This document shows, one piece after another, positions 50,415 through 59,130 of a stretch of DNA of 64,000 bases. Origin of the DNA: an uncultured Brevibacillus sp. (GTDB lineage Bacteria > Bacillota > Bacilli > Brevibacillales > Brevibacillaceae); NCBI RefSeq assembly GCF_947502445.1, contig NZ_CANMZW010000012.1:62001-126000 (forward strand), written 5' to 3'. The position numbers and the translations under genes are program-made. How positions within the stretch are numbered: the first letter of the stretch is position 1; each line of letters begins with the position of its first letter. The notes beneath the pieces are model-generated. The model saw only the letters and a list, made by a program, of their open reading frames with translations. It ran no database searches and had not been told where the DNA came from.

Positions 50415-50579
50415 ATGAGTTGGGTTCTTATATGGCAGAGCGTAGGCGCTATGGCTCAAGTTATTGTAATGATCGGTCTTGGTACTTTGATCATGAGAAG
50501 CGAATACCACATACTGAGCCCTAAAAAAAATCCCCACTCGCTCAAAGGCGAATGGGGTTACGTAAGGGGTAGTACGTAA
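50415..50579 (+). CDS. Small one-helix membrane peptide, possible type I toxin
   Basis: 54 residues: MSWVLIWQSVGAMAQVIVMI, then GLGTLIM and a basic stretch (SPKKNPHS). A single membrane helix followed by lysines resembles holin-like toxins such as BsrG/TxpA. GGAGG is 7 bases before the ATG. A terminator on the opposite strand lies within its 3' end and a -10 (TATAAT) lies just downstream on that strand, suggesting an antisense RNA. The toxin reading is a hypothesis. Confidence 0.45.
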   Translation: MSWVLIWQSVGAMAQVIVMIGLGTLIMRSEYHILSPKKNPHSLKGEWGYVRGST

Positions 50580-50603
50580 AGAAAATACGTGAATACTATT
50601 ATA
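50529..50603 (-). ncRNA. Possible antisense RNA opposite the small membrane peptide
   Basis: TATAAT (50598-50603 on the minus strand) with a weak -35 (TCATGA at 17 bases) could start a transcript near 50590. CCCCATTCGCC and GGCGAGTGGGG-like arms (50530-50556) followed by TTTTTTTT would end it after about 65 nt, overlapping the end of the peptide gene. Confidence 0.35.
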
Positions 50604-50692
50604 GTAGATGATATTCATGTTCATGACTACAAGTATATATAGGTACATTTACCTATAGTTAGGAGAACCAAGACGGCTCCTCACCAAGAAAA

Positions 50693-50728
50693 AACGATCC
50701 TTCCCGCAAAGACTGCGAAAAGAATCGT
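50693..50728 (-). terminator. Terminator of the SpoIIP-like gene
   Basis: ACGATTCTTTTCGCA and TGCGGGAAGGATCGT pair with small internal bulges and are followed by TTTTTTCTTGG on the minus strand. Confidence 0.75.
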
Positions 50729-50732
50729 GCTA

Positions 50733-52484
50733 TTATTTAAAGGCAATTTGTGATTCCAGCATGTAATTGACTAACACATCAGCAAATGCTTCTGCTGTAT
50801 TGTAGCACTCTTCCAGCGTGTTGTTCGTTCCCCCAAACTCGAGAAGCAGGGCTCCACCGGAAATAGACTGATTGTACACGCCATTTCCTTCATTCGTCCC
50901 TTTCAAAATAATTCCTCGGGACAAGCCCGGATAGGAAGCTTCCAGTCGGGCATGCAGATTTTCGGCCAGCCGTTTATTTTCGGGATGGTTTGGATTTGCC
51001 GTTCCGATCACAAACAACATCCGTGAATACGTCTTGCCATTCAGTGTAATTGCTACCTTACTGCGCGGCTCATCACTGTCTCGATGAATATCGAAAATGT
51101 ACTTCAGGTTAGAGCTTGTTGAGGCAGCTGCAGCGACCGCTTTGTACGATTCTGTATAGGACATCGAGTAGCTTTTCTTTTGTTCAGCCAGCTTCTTGGC
51201 AAAATCGTCCTGATTGGCCATCGATGGAATACCTCTAGCCTGCAACAGCTCACCAAGGCGTTTTCCAACCAAAGTGATGTTGATCTCTGGATCATCTACC
51301 GAGCTTCCCTGCTGGTTCTTCGCAACATTACGCCACGACTCACGGTTATGGGTGTGGTAAATATAAACGGTCTCATTGCCAACCATTCCTTGGTTGTAGC
51401 CCACTCCAGAAGTCGTTCCCCCATTACTTGGCTGACCTGTACTGGATGACACTCGATCAACGATCCAGCCAGCAATATAGGCGGTAGAATTATCAGCCAA
51501 TCGGATTAAATACCAATCTCCTTGTTCCTGAACGACTGGAAACACTTGTCCAGGTTGAACTGTGCCAACAACAGCATACGTGGTTCCTGGACCATTACGC
51601 AAATTCGTATCCGCATTCCTTACTCGAATGAGATCTTCTGCTTGTCCGACCGGGGGATCATAGCTGCCCGGAAAGCCTCCAACTTGTCCTGGAGCTGGAT
51701 TTTCCTGACCAATCGGCTTGAAAATGTATGCGTAAGTACCATTGAAATTAATCGTGTACCAGCCGTCTGCATAACCATAATGAGTGACGGCTGTGCCTGC
51801 ATTCAGCTGCCCTACGACCTGACCCAAAATAGTAGGCTCGGCATAGACCTCGTGCCACTCTTGCAGCACAAGAGTATTGGCCGTTTGCCCATTCCCTGTA
51901 TTCGTTGGAGGTATATACGGAGGCGGTTCTGGTACTGGCACTGGCGTTGGTACCGGTGTAGGAATTGGGGTTGGAGTCGGTACCGGAGGCGGCGGGGTCG
52001 GTGCTGGTGCAGACGTTTCCGCTAAAAATCGGGCATTTACCCACCCGTTTGTGTTATTGGACAGCTTGATTTGTGCCCAATCCCCTTGTTTCTTCACTTG
52101 CAGGAATACACCTTTTTGATCGATAATCTGCAATATTTGCGCAGTGGCATTCGGTTCAGCCCGAACATTCAACATGTCGACGGTGCTCTTTACATAGATG
52201 ATTCTGGGCACATCTATCATTTTGACATACTTGTTGTTCAGCCATCCCGTCTTTCCATTCGGCAGCTTCACTTGTGTCCATCCGTTGTTTTGTTGCTTAA
52301 CAATTGGCAGCCTTGTAGCTTTTGTGATGGTTCCGACGATTTGCGTGGTGGTATCCGGTGCACTGCGTATATTCAGTTGATCAACGGTTACCTCGACATG
52401 CGTAGCAGCGTGAGCAGACGACAGCGGCATCAACAAGACCAGGGAACAAACAGCAGCAATGATGGTTTTTTTTCGTGAAAACAA
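50733..52484 (-). CDS. SpoIIP-domain cell-wall hydrolase with four SH3b domains
   Basis: About 583 residues. The signal peptide ends LPLSSAHA (about residue 27). SH3b domains lie at about 30-90, 98-155, 205-265 and 285-345. A long Pro/Thr/Val linker (PAPTPPPPVPTPTPIPTP region) separates the second and third. The C-terminal SpoIIP domain (about 365-575) has VYIYHTHNRESW, YIFDIHRDS and GGALLLEFGG. SpoIIP is an amidase/endopeptidase for septal wall thinning during engulfment, but standard SpoIIP has no SH3 repeats, so this is a secreted relative. The start is TTG at 52484 after GAGAGGAACGAGG. Confidence 0.9.
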   Translation of the reverse strand: MFSRKKTIIAAVCSLVLLMPLSSAHAATHVEVTVDQLNIRSAPDTTTQIVGTITKATRLPIVKQQNNGWTQVKLPNGKTGWLNNKYVKMIDVPRIIYVKSTVDMLNVRAEPNATAQILQIIDQKGVFLQVKKQGDWAQIKLSNNTNGWVNARFLAETSAPAPTPPPPVPTPTPIPTPVPTPVPVPEPPPYIPPTNTGNGQTANTLVLQEWHEVYAEPTILGQVVGQLNAGTAVTHYGYADGWYTINFNGTYAYIFKPIGQENPAPGQVGGFPGSYDPPVGQAEDLIRVRNADTNLRNGPGTTYAVVGTVQPGQVFPVVQEQGDWYLIRLADNSTAYIAGWIVDRVSSSTGQPSNGGTTSGVGYNQGMVGNETVYIYHTHNRESWRNVAKNQQGSSVDDPEINITLVGKRLGELLQARGIPSMANQDDFAKKLAEQKKSYSMSYTESYKAVAAAASTSSNLKYIFDIHRDSDEPRSKVAITLNGKTYSRMLFVIGTANPNHPENKRLAENLHARLEASYPGLSRGIILKGTNEGNGVYNQSISGGALLLEFGGTNNTLEECYNTAEAFADVLVNYMLESQIAFK

Positions 52485-52653
52485 CAGCCTCGTTCCTCTC
52501 TGTTCGACTCGATATGACTGGAAATAACATCCTGTCAGTAAAAGGTTCTCGATTGAGTTACATATTCCTTCAATCTGCGACATTTTTTCTTGACAAAAAG
52601 CAGACAAACAAAAAATCCTGCGCATCACACGCGGGATTTTCATCATTTCCACC

Positions 52654-54072
52654 TCACTGCATGCCTACGGTTTGCAAGCGAACGCCTGCATATTTCTGTG
52701 GGAGATACTCGCAGGAAGCAGATTGGTCTTTTTTCAGATGTCGATTCATGAAGCACAGCGTTGCTTCATTGATGATCTTGTGCTGCTCCACTATATTTGG
52801 ACTAAGCATCGCGATGAGTGGTGAATAGAGCGGAATATCTGTAAAGCTCAGATGACCTGCCTGCTCCAGATGGAGGATGCTTCCTTTTCTCGCCAACATG
52901 TGCTCTCTTCTTTGTTGTTCAATCTGTTCCATTTCGGGCGGCGATGCCAGTTCCTCTAATTCAAAGCCACCTTGTAATACCATGACTGGTCGATCCAGTG
53001 CTTCTGAACGAGCTTCACCGTACATATATCCGTCCATATCGATAGCAGCTTGGAATGCCCGATTTTTGTATAAAACGTCTACAGCAGTAGCTCCCCCCTG
53101 CGAGTGCCCAATCACTCCGAGCCTTGCAAAGTCGATCTTGCCGATCAAGGGGCTATTTGCATTTTCCTCGCCCAAGCGCTTCATTTGTTCGAGAACAAAT
53201 ACAATATCTTTTGTCTGTTCATTGATAATTGGGATGGTGGCTTCATTTTGCACCTGATATTCCATAGGTAGGTGGGAGGATTTGTCTGTAAACACCTCGT
53301 ATGTACCGTCCGCATACGTCGATAGCAAAGCAGTTCCCGGATGCTCTACGGCTACCACGACATAACCATGGCTTGCTAGCTCGATCGTTTGAAAGGAATT
53401 CGTAAATCGTGTACCGAGCATGTTCCCATGAGATAAGAAAAGTAAAGGCGCAGCCTCAAGATTAGATGCGAATGTCGCTTGACTGTAGGTGTTCGTCTTG
53501 ACCAGATCTATATAGCGAAGCCATAGTGGCGGCAGTCCATAATGCTCTTGAATCACCTCCGAAAATTCAGGTAAGTCTGAGATGTACCTTTCTTCCACCG
53601 ATGATTTGTCCGGTGCCGCTGGATACCAGACTTGTGTTTTCACCCTTCTTGGCTTCCCATCAACGCCTGTTCGGCTTGTATCCGTCCATGTGTAGCTTAC
53701 AGTCCCAACCTGATACGGACCCGTTGGCTTTTCAAATGAGAATACAGGAAGCAGAACGGGAATTACGGCTGCCATCAAAGTAAAAGGAAGGGTAGCGATG
53801 CTAAGCAAAATCGGTGTGCGTATTCCAGTTCTTTCGATTGGCGCACCCTGCAAACTCCATGCCCCATACTTCCATAAAACAAGTGCTACACCTACGTACA
53901 CGGGAGCCATTTGCCAGCGCCCCCCCTCCAAGACGAGGTGACAAATACTGATGACGAGCAGAAGCAGCGGCGCTCCCCTCAGGATAATGACTCCAGGTCT
54001 TTTCCGAAGCCAGATCACTTGCCACAATAGTGACATGCTTGCGATCAGCAGTAGAACTTCAAACAGTCTCAC
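52654..54072 (-). CDS. Membrane-anchored alpha/beta hydrolase (PAF acetylhydrolase-like)
   Basis: About 472 residues. Three to four N-terminal hydrophobic helices (about 1-120) precede a hydrolase domain with VKTQVWYPAAPDKSS, the oxyanion segment LFLSHGNMLG, the nucleophile elbow GHSQGG and AGHLSFTDIPLYSP with the catalytic histidine. This is the platelet-activating factor acetylhydrolase/dienelactone-type group. The GTG at 54072 (MRLFEVLLLI) has GAGGGGG upstream; an ATG six codons earlier is less likely. It lies 70 bases downstream of a MarR gene with shared operator motifs, so is probably MarR-controlled. Confidence 0.85.
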   Translation of the reverse strand: MRLFEVLLLIASMSLLWQVIWLRKRPGVIILRGAPLLLLVISICHLVLEGGRWQMAPVYVGVALVLWKYGAWSLQGAPIERTGIRTPILLSIATLPFTLMAAVIPVLLPVFSFEKPTGPYQVGTVSYTWTDTSRTGVDGKPRRVKTQVWYPAAPDKSSVEERYISDLPEFSEVIQEHYGLPPLWLRYIDLVKTNTYSQATFASNLEAAPLLFLSHGNMLGTRFTNSFQTIELASHGYVVVAVEHPGTALLSTYADGTYEVFTDKSSHLPMEYQVQNEATIPIINEQTKDIVFVLEQMKRLGEENANSPLIGKIDFARLGVIGHSQGGATAVDVLYKNRAFQAAIDMDGYMYGEARSEALDRPVMVLQGGFELEELASPPEMEQIEQQRREHMLARKGSILHLEQAGHLSFTDIPLYSPLIAMLSPNIVEQHKIINEATLCFMNRHLKKDQSASCEYLPQKYAGVRLQTVGMQ

Positions 54073-54099
54073 GTATGTAATCCCCCTCATTAATTCCCA

Positions 54100-54144
54100 T
54101 TAACTATTAAGTGATAACAATATTTAACCAAACTTAACTATTAG
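54100..54144. promoter_or_regulatory. Two candidate MarR operator half-sites before the hydrolase
   Basis: TTAACTATTAAG (54100-54111) and TTAACTATTAG (54134-54144) repeat in the gap between the MarR and hydrolase genes. The inverse copy TTAATAGTTAAG lies upstream of the MarR gene. Confidence 0.55.
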
Positions 54145-54159
54145 TCAAAAAAAGAGAAA

Positions 54160-54612
54160 CTACTTCTGCGTTTTCTCTTTTTCAATGATTGCCTTGAACC
54201 TTGAAAAGATTCCCTTCAGGTTTATTAGATCTTCGACATCAAGCTTGGAATAAAAGCGATCAATAATCGAAAGCTCCATTTTCTCGCTGTTCTCCATATA
54301 CTTGATTCCTGCGCTGTCCAGCTCGACAAAAATCTCTCTACGATTATCCGGGTTAATGGAACGCTTGATGTAGCCCGCTTTCTCCAGCTTATTAAGGTTT
54401 TGGCTGACAGCACTCGGCGTGATGTTCATGATCTTCGAAAGCTCACCGGTAAGAAGACGTCCCCGCTGATGAATATGACCCAGCAAGATGATTTGGCTGT
54501 TCGTGATATTCTCATCCAGCAAAGCGTGATATTCCTCCGTCAACATGGTATTACAAGCATAATCAAGATCGTTTATCTCGCGGACAAAGGCAGTAAGCTC
54601 TTCTCTGTTCAT
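54160..54612 (-). CDS. MarR-family transcriptional regulator
   Basis: 150 residues with the MarR winged helix: LLTGELSKIMNITPSAVSQN, then LNKLEKAGYIKRSINPDNRR (recognition helix and wing with the conserved D-x-R), flanked by dimerisation helices. GGTGA lies 5 bases before the ATG. It probably represses itself and the downstream hydrolase gene through the repeated TTAACTATTA motif. Ligand unknown. Confidence 0.92.
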   Translation of the reverse strand: MNREELTAFVREINDLDYACNTMLTEEYHALLDENITNSQIILLGHIHQRGRLLTGELSKIMNITPSAVSQNLNKLEKAGYIKRSINPDNRREIFVELDSAGIKYMENSEKMELSIIDRFYSKLDVEDLINLKGIFSRFKAIIEKEKTQK

Positions 54613-54622
54613 TTCATCACCA

Positions 54623-54642
54623 TTAATAGTTAAGTTAACTTA
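54623..54642 (-). promoter_or_regulatory. MarR operator of the MarR gene
   Basis: TTAATAGTTAAG (54623-54634) overlaps the perfect palindrome TTAAGTTAACTTAA (54629-54642), directly between the likely -10 region (TATATT) and the MarR start. Confidence 0.6.
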
Positions 54643-54690
54643 AATATAATATATAAGCTTCTTTTCAGTATGTCAATTCTCTTTCCAAGC

Positions 54691-54720
54691 AAAACGCCAC
54701 CCAAATAGGAGTGGCATTTT
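54691..54720 (-). terminator. Terminator of the 60-residue gene
   Basis: AAAATGCCAC and GTGGCGTTTT form a stem on the minus strand just after the gene's stop. Confidence 0.75.
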
Positions 54721-54733
54721 CCTGGTGCTTCGT

Positions 54734-54916
54734 CTACTGATCCGCTTGAATTCGAATATAGGAAACATTTTTTACATTAATGACAATGTCATCATATTGA
54801 AGCCAACCGTCGTTTTGATTCGCAATCATTTGAATAATTTCTTCTGGCTCAGACGTCCTAACGGTTACCGTGTCACCTTCTGAAAAATGGAAAACGAGCT
54901 TTTTAACCTCTAGCAT
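54734..54916 (-). CDS. Small hypothetical protein
   Basis: 60 residues, soluble: MLEVKKLVFHFSEGDTVTVR, EEIIQMIANQNDGWLQYDDI, then a beta-like end VINVKNVSYIRIQ. GGAGAGGA lies before the ATG at 54916 and a terminator follows, so it is likely real. It looks like a small beta-rich domain; family not recognised. Confidence 0.65.
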   Translation of the reverse strand: MLEVKKLVFHFSEGDTVTVRTSEPEEIIQMIANQNDGWLQYDDIVINVKNVSYIRIQADQ

Positions 54917-55169
54917 ACGATCCTCTCCTACTTCCATTTACTTGAGTGCAGTGGTTGAAATAACGCCACTCCCCCAATCGCTTGCCTCTAGATTAATATC
55001 GGAAGGAACGCTTTTTAAATGAATACATTTTTCCATTTACTTGTCATATTTTCATTCTTTTCACATTTACCGCCAAAAAATTAGGTTAACCAAAGTTAGC
55101 TGTCTTCCCATCCTCCATCCTGTAAAATGAACCGTGGTTTTCAAATTTTTGGAAAAGGGAGTGTATGTC

Positions 55170-58043
55170 TTGAAGGTATGGCTAAAATCAGTTCATTCCG
55201 GTAAATATTTGCAAGGCAGCTTTCAATATGATCGTACGGATACGGATCTGTATGCATCCGGTACCGGATTTGACCAAATGGAAGTGTATACGCTCGTCGG
55301 TGTGGATGGACCTACCATTGTCCACGGTTCAAAAATCGTCATTCGCACTGCAAATAGTCACTATCTTCACCCGCTGCAAGGAGGAGGACAGGGTGTCCAG
55401 CTCAGCCTTTGGGGGGCTGCAGAGGAGACCTTTATTATTGAGAGGGCGAATGGAAACCCCGGGGTCATCACAACTGCCGACATCATCACACTAAAGACAC
55501 GTAGTGGTCATTATCTTACCGTCGACCTCCGTCATAAAAATAAATTAGGAGCACAAGCTACATCAGCAGCATCTCGCGAGCATTTTTCACTTGAGGTAAT
55601 TGAGCATCATGGAGAGCCACTGAATGTCGTTGCCTTTGGTGATTCCATCGTCTGGGGTCAAGGCTTGTATAACAAGGACAAGTTTACATATTTAACCCGG
55701 CAATGGCTAGAAGGCGTAACCCAACGTCCTACGAATCTGTTTGTCTTCGCTCATTCCGGTGCAACACTTGAGCCAACCAGCGCCGATGATATATTCAGAG
55801 AAAATCAATACGTAGTGCGGGCAGATGATGAAAGCAATCTATGGAAGCCTACTCCTCCTGGCGAAGTCAATTTTTCCTACCCATCGATCCATGAACAAGT
55901 CAAGAGCGCTTCAATCAAGCTGCCTCGCTGGCATCATGTCTCGCCAGAAAAAGTCGATCTGATCCTGATCGATGGCGGGATTAATGACCTAGGACCCGTG
56001 ACCATTTGTTCGCCGTTTTCCTCGAAAGGATGGATTATTGACGAGACAAAAAAAGCCGTTAAACGGACGAGAGACATGATTTTGACAGCTCTAAGGCAGT
56101 ATCCTCATGCAAAAATCCTGATTACGGACTACTATCAAATTATTTCTCGGTTTTCCAATCCACTCATCCTGAAAGTTCTCTATTTATTTCGGGACAATTT
56201 CCCGACAGATGCTGATCTTTCCGCTTCCATGATCGCAGCAAGTGCTCAGCCGGATATCGCCATGAATGAGGAAATTCTCAACAATTTTACGTTGGAGCAA
56301 ATCGAGGACCATCATATCGCCCTACTTTATAATGAGTTGAAGCAAACGGGATTACTGGAAAAGCTGGAGGAGCTTGAAGGGTTCACTGAAGATGATGCGC
56401 TCATCGCCTCTTCGGATCAATTCGTTTCACTACGAGCCATCAAAGAGCAAATGATCGCCAATTGTCAAGCATTCGCAGAAAAGATGAATGAAGGCTTAGG
56501 AGGGATAGCCCAAGAGTTTTCAGAGCGTGTACAAGTGGCGAGCTGCGGTTATAGCGAAAAGAATGCTGTGCTGGCATATGACACCGCTCTATGGGGGTTA
56601 GCACCCTTTGTACAACCGGAAGACCCGGTTCGGGCGGAGAGATTCGCAGATGCAATTCGGTGGGGGAAAAAAGTAGGTCACGGCAGAGCGAAAACCAAAA
56701 TCGCTTCTCTCGGCCATCCTCACGTCAAAGGGGCACGGAAATATGCCAGTGGGATTCGCTATGCCTTACAAAGCTCAGGCTGGTTAGTCGATATGAATGG
56801 CCACATTCACCGTATCTTTAAACCAATTATGAATCGCACAGCTACAGAGCATGATATCCATACGATTCGCGGTCATTTCTTGGGTGGCTCCACTGTAAAG
56901 GATGTCATTCTTCAATTGGCTACCTCCGATGAGTTTTGGAAGTCGTTCATCAATGTAGACGAGCGAACTGCTATTTTTAACATGATCAACCACCTCCTCG
57001 GCAGAAAACCACGTGAGTACGAATATGGAAAATGGCCAAACATCACGGGCGGAGAAAACTGGAAAAACACTGTCAAAGAAATCGTGGGTTCCAAAGAATA
57101 CCAGGAACGTTTTGGTGATTGGGAGATTCCTTCACCTGGACGAAATCGGATTGAACAAGGCGTTTATTTGTTCCAGTACAAAGAGCACGAAGGGACCGTA
57201 GCACTCGACCATATCAACGCCAATCTGGAAACAGGAACCTCACCAATCTGGCGTCATCATTGGACGAAAAACTGGACAATTGTACAACCCTTTACTTTTC
57301 AAGGAGCCAATTATTTGGCCGGCTATAAGTCGCATAGCGGAGAATTTTTCATCGATCAGTATAATTTTGACTTTGACGGTACGAAATCCGTATGGACACA
57401 AATTTGGACGAAGAATTGGTCGATTCTTCAACCGCTCCAAATGAAAGATAAACAATTTTTGTTTGGATATCGTGGGCGTGACGGTGATTTTTTCATCGAC
57501 GAATTGAACACTGGTCTACAAGGTACGAACACAAAACTTAGCGGTAGATGGACTACAGGCTGGTCTAGTGTGAGTCCATTCTATCTCGGCGATGAAGTTT
57601 ACCTGTTCGGTTATCGCAGTTCGGATGGGAAATATTTCATCGACCAAATCAAGTGGGACGACAAAGGATTTGGGCTCAAATCTTACAGCTCCGGGAAACG
57701 TTGGTCAAAGGGATATTCTATTGTAAAGCCATTCTACGGAACAGATGGAAAGGTCTACATTTTTGGCTATAGAAGCAGCGATGGACATTATTTCATTGAC
57801 CGTGTCAAAGACGACCTATCTGCAACAGAATCACATGGCTCAGGAGATTGGACAAGTGGCTGGACAAGCATCTCTCCCTTCTACCGAGATGGGCATATTT
57901 ATTTGTTTGGCTACCGAAATAAAGATGGAAAAGTCTTTATTGATAAAATCAACAGCAACCACAACAAATCGGAGAATGTCATGTATAAGCATTGGACGAC
58001 TGGATGGACAACTGTCATTCCTGCTTTCAGTGTGGAAGAATGA
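55170..58043 (+). CDS. Multidomain fascin-like / SGNH esterase / repeat protein
   Basis: 957 residues, no signal peptide. A fascin-like beta-trefoil lies at about 1-145 (WLKSVHSGKYLQGSFQYDR, ANSHYLHPLQGGGQG). The SGNH/GDSL hydrolase region (about 150-530) has block I FGDSIVWGQG, LIDGGINDLG and a late GHPHVKGA histidine. A DUF4214-like part follows at about 560-660 (LGGSTVKDVILQLATSDEFW). Six repeats of about 46 residues end the protein (about 680-955), each with YLFGYR.xDG.xFID and W..GWs.v.PF, reminiscent of tachylectin/lectin propellers. The TTG at 55170 is chosen because AAAAGGGAG is 8 bases upstream. Export route and substrate are unknown; a sugar-modifying or surface-binding role is inference. 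Confidence 0.85.
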   Translation: MKVWLKSVHSGKYLQGSFQYDRTDTDLYASGTGFDQMEVYTLVGVDGPTIVHGSKIVIRTANSHYLHPLQGGGQGVQLSLWGAAEETFIIERANGNPGVITTADIITLKTRSGHYLTVDLRHKNKLGAQATSAASREHFSLEVIEHHGEPLNVVAFGDSIVWGQGLYNKDKFTYLTRQWLEGVTQRPTNLFVFAHSGATLEPTSADDIFRENQYVVRADDESNLWKPTPPGEVNFSYPSIHEQVKSASIKLPRWHHVSPEKVDLILIDGGINDLGPVTICSPFSSKGWIIDETKKAVKRTRDMILTALRQYPHAKILITDYYQIISRFSNPLILKVLYLFRDNFPTDADLSASMIAASAQPDIAMNEEILNNFTLEQIEDHHIALLYNELKQTGLLEKLEELEGFTEDDALIASSDQFVSLRAIKEQMIANCQAFAEKMNEGLGGIAQEFSERVQVASCGYSEKNAVLAYDTALWGLAPFVQPEDPVRAERFADAIRWGKKVGHGRAKTKIASLGHPHVKGARKYASGIRYALQSSGWLVDMNGHIHRIFKPIMNRTATEHDIHTIRGHFLGGSTVKDVILQLATSDEFWKSFINVDERTAIFNMINHLLGRKPREYEYGKWPNITGGENWKNTVKEIVGSKEYQERFGDWEIPSPGRNRIEQGVYLFQYKEHEGTVALDHINANLETGTSPIWRHHWTKNWTIVQPFTFQGANYLAGYKSHSGEFFIDQYNFDFDGTKSVWTQIWTKNWSILQPLQMKDKQFLFGYRGRDGDFFIDELNTGLQGTNTKLSGRWTTGWSSVSPFYLGDEVYLFGYRSSDGKYFIDQIKWDDKGFGLKSYSSGKRWSKGYSIVKPFYGTDGKVYIFGYRSSDGHYFIDRVKDDLSATESHGSGDWTSGWTSISPFYRDGHIYLFGYRNKDGKVFIDKINSNHNKSENVMYKHWTTGWTTVIPAFSVEE

Positions 58044-58078
58044 TTTCGGCCCTTCTTGTCGATCCCTAACGATGATGA

Positions 58079-58116
58079 AAGCCAGTTCAACACTTTTCCT
58101 CTGTGTTAACTGGCTT
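58079..58116 (+). terminator. Terminator of the SGNH-repeat gene
   Basis: AAGCCAGTTcAACAC and GTGTTaACTGGCTT form a stem followed by ATTTTTCT. Confidence 0.85.
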
Positions 58117-58259
58117 ATTTTTCTACACGTTTTTTGTTATTGACAAATACTTTCATTTGTGTTAATATAAAATATTTTATCATTTACAAATCATGTACAA
58201 CCTTTCATAATGTTCAGTAAGTAACTTTTAAACGATTGTTTAGAGGGGTTGTACAAAAG

Positions 58260-58604
58260 ATGCAAGCACTACCGTGTCAAGGCTGCAGGGGATTATGCTG
58301 TGGTCCTGTTCCAATAACAGAAAAAGAATACAAGAACATCCAGAAGAAGGTTAAAGCCATGCCGAGAAAGCTTCGCGATGAGCTGGAGAAGCAGCCTCGC
58401 CTCTATGGTACCTGTATGTTCTATGATCTGGATCGCGACCAATGTGGGATTCATGCCGCCCGCCCTGACGTTTGTCGCATGTTTGGCTACCACAAAGACT
58501 TGGTCTGTTTCCGCAAACCGGAATTAGCTACGAAAGAGCCTATGACGCTAAAACAGAAGCATATTGGGTATTTGAGCATTGATATTACGTGGAAGGATTT
58601 TTAG
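58260..58604 (+). CDS. YkgJ-family cysteine cluster protein
   Basis: 114 residues. The cysteine pattern CQGCRGLCCG near the N-terminus, CMFYDLDRDQCGIHAARPDV and CRMFGYHKDLVCF matches the YkgJ/CxxCxxCC family, thought to bind a metal or Fe-S cluster. The ATG at 58260 has GAGGGG about 10 bases upstream. Monocistronic; function unknown. Confidence 0.85.
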   Translation: MQALPCQGCRGLCCGPVPITEKEYKNIQKKVKAMPRKLRDELEKQPRLYGTCMFYDLDRDQCGIHAARPDVCRMFGYHKDLVCFRKPELATKEPMTLKQKHIGYLSIDITWKDF

Positions 58605-58732
58605 AGTGAGGAGCGCTTACAATGCTTTTTGATGTTCGAAGCAGTATACGTCTCCTTTAAATTTTTCGCGATTGGATAAGCAGTATGCTGCGTTTTTTTA
58701 TCTGAATTACTTTTTCATGACCAAAAACCATC

Positions 58733-59056
58733 TCACGAATCATGGCAGACAACACACCCCCACTCACTCATAAGAGCATGATGGCCCCTACAGATTGGAT
58801 AACCGTCAGGGAAGCTTTCTCGAAAGATTTCTTTCCACTCGGCATAATTGTGTTCATCAACATATGTGATTTGAACCTGCTTCAGCATATCATCGAGTTT
58901 TTCCAATAGCGGGACGATCCTCGACCTATTTGGACGGTAATCAAGTGTCTGCCAGCCCGATTCGGAAATTGCGCCTTTAATCACCGATGAAAGAAATTGC
59001 TTTTCCTCTGCAAAGCCTTCTTTGGACCAAGGGACTTCATTCATATAAAAGCCCAC
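58733..59056 (-). CDS. Hypothetical protein, overlapped frame extends upstream
   Basis: 107 residues from a GTG at 59056 after AGAGGAATT. The open frame continues upstream to about 59145 (LTVLERQKELIVWLAYQDQS), so the true start may be a non-standard codon overlapping the previous gene. Sequence includes GFYMNEVPWSKEGFAEEKQF and a C-terminal CRGHHALMSEWGCVVCH with two cysteines. Not recognised. Third gene of a likely operon with a GNAT enzyme. Confidence 0.5.
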   Translation of the reverse strand: MGFYMNEVPWSKEGFAEEKQFLSSVIKGAISESGWQTLDYRPNRSRIVPLLEKLDDMLKQVQITYVDEHNYAEWKEIFRESFPDGYPICRGHHALMSEWGCVVCHDS

Positions 59057-59130
59057 TATACCAATTCCTCTAACGGACTGATCTTGATACGCTAGCCAGA
59101 CGATCAGTTCCTTTTGCCTTTCTAAAACAG

